Origin: Temnopleurus reevesii
Taxonomy: Eukaryota; Echinodermata; Echinoidea; Temnopleuroida; Temnopleuridae
Length of the DNA: 10,845 nt
NCBI GenBank assembly: GCA_036244855.1
Contig: BQKZ01001312.1
Coordinates: 73,518 to 84,362, forward strand
Direction: 5' to 3'
The position numbers and the translations under genes are program-made. Position 1 is the stretch's first letter. Each line of letters begins with the position of its first letter. Of the stretch, positions 6,951 through 10,845 are shown in pieces. The notes under the pieces are model-generated. The model saw only the letters and a list, made by a program, of their open reading frames with translations. It was not told where the DNA came from and did no database searches.

Positions 6951-7162
6951 TATGGCAAGCCATTTGGGTTAATCTGGGGGCCATTTCATAAAGATTAGTC
7001 GGTGCGAAAAGAGCGGATTTTCTGACAGTTGCTATAACAACAGTCAGCAGCAGTGGTTTTAAGCCAATCAGGATCAAGGATTTCACTGGATTTGTCTCCA
7101 CTGACTAATGTTGCTGAAAAAAGTTTCATGAAATGGCCTCCAGGTATGGCAGGCCATTGGGG
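6951..7162. repeat. 18-bp direct word flanking the MITE
   Basis: TATGGCAAGCCATTTGGG (6951-6968) and TATGGCAGGCCATTGGGG (7145-7162) match at 16 of 18 bases and bracket the 6974-7144 element, the right copy directly. Each contains a near-palindrome ATGGCAnGCCAT. They could be an aged target duplication, part of a larger element, or a local duplication. Confidence 0.5.
6974..7144. mobile_element. short inverted-repeat element (MITE-like), 171 bp
   Basis: The ends are inverted repeats: CTGGGGGCCATTTCATAAAG at 6974 and, read from the right end, CTGGAGGCCATTTCATGAAA. After a length difference both arms continue with ATTAGTC followed by GGTG or AGTG. The interior contains GTTGCTATAACAAC and a CAATCAGGATCAAGGATTT stretch, which resemble sea urchin intron repeats I remember (not checked). 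It has no coding capacity. A near-identical 18-bp word flanks it (6951-6968 and 7145-7162). It lies 90-260 bp past the E2 stop, probably inside its 3' UTR. Confidence 0.7.
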
Positions 7163-7231
7163 GAAGATGTTTGCAGAGAAGGCTCAGAGGCTATTAAAGC
7201 TGGGAGGAGTACAACACACCATTCATTCATC

Positions 7232-8702
<1,471 letters not shown>

Positions 8703-9314
8703 TTACAATAAAAATAAGATTAGTAAATTGCAACAAATGGACCATTCCACATTACGTAAGTTACATTTCAGAGAAAAATTTGGGCATACAAGAGGTATTT
8801 CTGTTCTTATCCAACTGCAAGAGAGGTTTTGATTACATTGTGGTAGACCCTTGCGATGGACTCTTTAATTTAAAGATATATTCTGGTATTTGTTAAAAAA
8901 ATAAAATACCGTAAATGTTCACAGAATCGCACAAAATGTGAGAAGAATGTTCAGAACTATGAATAAATAATATGTGCCAAAGTGTTTTGCAAGAAAATGT
9001 ATAATGNTTCAAGAGTGTACCTTTTTCCTTTTGTGTCTATCATCTACTACAAGGATCAAGAAGTGTAAATGAATTTGGTGATAGCATTATTTTAGGAAAA
9101 CGTGATCCAACCCTGTGAACCTGGACACTTCTATCAGATGAGAATAGCTTTGGAAAAGAGTTGTATGTTCAAACATGTGCATGTAGTTTATGATTCTGCA
9201 TGTGAAACAGATAGTTTGAAGAAAGAATGAGCATCAACTTAGACAAACCATCCCCCCTCAGCATTTTTGCATGGCTAGATAATCCTGTTGGATTGAAAAA
9301 CGCCCAGACAATCT

Positions 9315-9331
9315 CAACAACAACAACAACA
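9315..9331 (+). repeat. short (CAA)n microsatellite
   Basis: Five CAA units are followed by CAG. The run of Cys in the minus-strand frame here is a product of this repeat, not a protein. Confidence 0.85.
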
Positions 9332-9360
9332 GCTACAGAGATTGTCGTTGCTTAGTATAC

Positions 9361-9480
9361 TCAAGCCCATTCCCATGTTGGATGTTGCTTTTTGATATGT
9401 GAAAGTGCTCCGCATTTTATCAAGGACACTGTGCTTCAGATGAAGTGAAGAGATGCCAACCGTTCTTGAATATGCATGAG
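9361..9480. repeat. diverged direct repeat, copy 1 (partner 9769-9880)
   Basis: TCAAGCCCATTCCCATGTTG, ATGTTG, TGTGAAAGTGCTCCGCATTT, GAGG-like and GCTTCA words follow the same order as at 9769 (TCAAGCCCATCCCCATGTTG, GTGTTG, TGTGATGGTGCTGCACATTT, GGCTTCA). The two are 408 bp apart. Confidence 0.65.
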
Positions 9481-9526
9481 GTGTAGTTTCATGTGAATTA
9501 AATACTTTTATCACAAGTGAACAGGT

Positions 9527-9690
9527 GATAATGATAGTAATAATGCGTCTTATATACCCAGGGTAGCCTCTTTAGTTCTTTGAACTGTTATCCCAGCAGG
9601 CCCTACAATAACATAGAGCTATATTTATTATCCCTGTTTATTAGATTCCAGCAGATGGCAGTATGGTTATTGTTGCCATGTACCTCTCAC
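9527..9690. repeat. possible dispersed repeat (SINE-like tail)
   Basis: An imperfect ATAATG/TAATAATG tract (9527-9545) is followed by GCGTCTTATATACCCAGGGT and AGCCTCTTTAGTT. Such a simple tract next to a GCG(T)TTATATA word is common in repeats of marine invertebrates as I remember them. I could not verify the family or ends. Confidence 0.35.
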
Positions 9691-9768
9691 TTGTGTTTAG
9701 CTGTTGCATTATTCACATTTTAAATTTGACCTCATGCATAATCCAGAACATTGGTATTTCTGGTAATT

Positions 9769-9880
9769 TCAAGCCCATCCCCATGTTGAGTGTTGTTGTT
9801 TTTTATCATGTGATGGTGCTGCACATTTTGTTGAGGATTCACGGCTTCATTCTGAATGCATGGGTATCGAGTTCCGTATT
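9769..9880. repeat. diverged direct repeat, copy 2 (partner 9361-9480)
   Basis: This is the second copy of the repeat starting at 9361. Between the two lies the ATAATG-type tract and repeat candidate at 9527-9690, which may have inserted after the duplication. Open frames over both copies share only short words and look non-coding. Confidence 0.65.
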
Positions 9881-9991
9881 TGCAAGTTAATGATTTCATT
9901 GTTATTTGAGTCATTCCATAGGATTGAGGCAACGTTTTCATGGAAACTTTTTCATGCCCATGTCATGCAAGTTTTCACGTTTTGAGTTCAC

Positions 9992-10080
9992 TTAACCCTA
10001 ACTTACCTGGGCTATTTCGAGAGGTGATATTCCTGGGGGGGGGGGGCCATTATGGCCCCCCCCAGGTAAGTTAGGGTTAA
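9992..10080. mobile_element. 89-bp TTAA-ended hairpin MITE
   Basis: TTAACCCTAACTTACCTGGG at 9992-10011 is repeated exactly in inverse at 10061-10080. The outer TTAA fits a piggyBac-type target, with element ends CCC as in piggyBac. A second hairpin sits inside, a CCTGGG G-rich arm with CCAT against ATGG and a C-rich arm with CAGG (10033-10065), so alternative pairings exist. Perfect arms suggest a recent origin or gene conversion. Confidence 0.75.
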
Positions 10081-10181
10081 AAGATAAATTCTTGGCATTA
10101 TAGCATCAAGATTTGCGATTGATTGCGTAATGGCCAATCTTTGTTGCATGCGCATTATGTTCAATAGACATGTTAGAAGGT

Positions 10182-10302
10182 CCTGGGTGGTGTTTCACTG
10201 AAATAAAAAAGCCTTTATGATCGACTGGTATCCATTCTTGTGCATAAATGATTGATTATAGTATGCGCATTCAGCGTTCATATCTTGGTAACACCGTCCA
10301 GG
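10182..10302. repeat. possible short inverted-repeat element, 121 bp
   Basis: CCTGGGTGGTGTT (10182-10194) and AACACCGTCCAGG (10290-10302) are inverted copies at 11 of 13 bases. Words like GGTGTTTCACTGAAA resemble ends of echinoderm MITEs as remembered. There is no visible target duplication. Confidence 0.4.
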
Positions 10303-10554
10303 TACACCACAAAAATTGCCCCAACCCTATGGAATGATCTATTTATAAGCCAAAGCCATCATTATGAGCTTTTATTTAAATAGTTACGTTTAGGATGTAT
10401 TTATAAGTGTTTGTTATATTCAACTCGCGATAATGGTGCAATGGGGCTGAATTGGTGACTTTTCTTGCTTTTGTAAATCCAATCAATGATTCTGCAACTT
10501 CTATCCATTTTCAACAATGTATGCGGATATCTTGATTGTTTGTTTTTTTGTCGT

Positions 10555-10776
10555 AGGGTCTCCAAGGACAATAGTGTTTCAATCACGATGGAGTTACCCT
10601 GCTGAAATAAAACTATGAAATAAATAGATAGTTTTGAAAATGGATTTTAGCAAGAAGTATTTACTTTCTGCCATTTTTGATGGTTCAGTGGGGATTGTTG
10701 CTGGGGTCTCTGAGGACAACAGTGTTTCAATCACTGATGGAGTTACCCTATTGAAATAAAACATATAAATAGATGA
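10555..10776. repeat. direct repeat pair of about 75 bp
   Basis: AGGGTCTCCAAGGACAATAG, TGTTTCAATCAC, GATGGAGTTACCCT and TGAAATAAAAC at 10555-10630 recur at 10703-10776 as GGGGTCTCTGAGGACAACAG, TGTTTCAATCAC, TGATGGAGTTACCCT and TGAAATAAAAC. Identity is about 85 percent by eye, spacing 148 bp. It is a tandem duplication with diverged spacer, or two copies of a short family. Confidence 0.75.
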
Positions 10777-10845
10777 TCATGTGACCAAATTACGTTTTAT
10801 CCATTCCCTGACAATACGTGCCTTTACTGTTGTTCATATCAGGGA

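Noticed and set aside
9314..9514. Minus-strand frame ending in a run of Cys
   Set aside because: The Cys run is a CAA microsatellite, and the rest matches a diverged non-coding direct repeat.
9992..10011. Telomere-like CCCTAA word
   Set aside because: There is only one unit; it is the end of an inverted-repeat element, not a telomeric array.
10021..10080. Rho-independent terminator-like hairpin
   Set aside because: The stem is strong but lies in an intron of an animal gene with no bacterial gene around; a TTAA-ended MITE explains it.

Overview
The window looks like animal nuclear DNA, most likely from a marine invertebrate deuterostome such as an echinoderm. It is AT-rich and has no bacterial-style gene packing. 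It has small coding exons with GT-AG introns, a tRNA-derived SINE, and many short inverted-repeat (MITE-like) elements with TA or TTAA target sites. The echinoderm assignment rests on remembered resemblance of several repeats to ones in sea urchin and sea star genomes; no search was run.

One gene is certain. On the minus strand, three exons (8662-8553, 7858-7753, 7374-7232) encode residues 31-148 of a ubiquitin-conjugating enzyme E2 of the UBE2D/Ubc4-5/effete class. It has the catalytic Cys85, Asn77, Asp87 and Asp117, and a TGA stop. The exons for residues 1-30 are not in the window, so the gene continues past position 10845 and the stretch 8663-10845 is one long intron. A possible polyadenylation signal lies at 6792-6787, which would place a MITE (6974-7144) and part of a flanking near-repeat in the 3' UTR.

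Left of this gene, 3700-5830 holds several exon-like fragments on the minus strand. The best are a phase-compatible pair around an intron at 4083-3869 and another pair around an intron at 4842-4702 that has a clear branch-point motif. They may belong to an unrecognised gene in the same orientation, or be chance or relics, and are given at low confidence. A plus-strand exon-like frame sits at 6536-6663.

The rest is repeats. There is a 184-bp TA-flanked MITE (1217-1400), and a hairpin repeat with a third half-copy (1451-1722). A 611-bp foldback element with a TTAA target site lies at 2985-3595. A 261-bp TA-flanked element contains a 33-bp minisatellite (5131-5391). A SINE lies at about 5850-6003. 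An 89-bp TTAA hairpin with perfect 20-bp arms lies at 9992-10080. There are also microsatellites and three diverged direct-repeat pairs. I see no complete transposase, bacterial operon, CRISPR array, rRNA or intact tRNA. The most unusual items are the divergent E2 paralogue and the exon-like fragments whose putative coding sequence is partly mirrored in a hairpin at 4559-4683.
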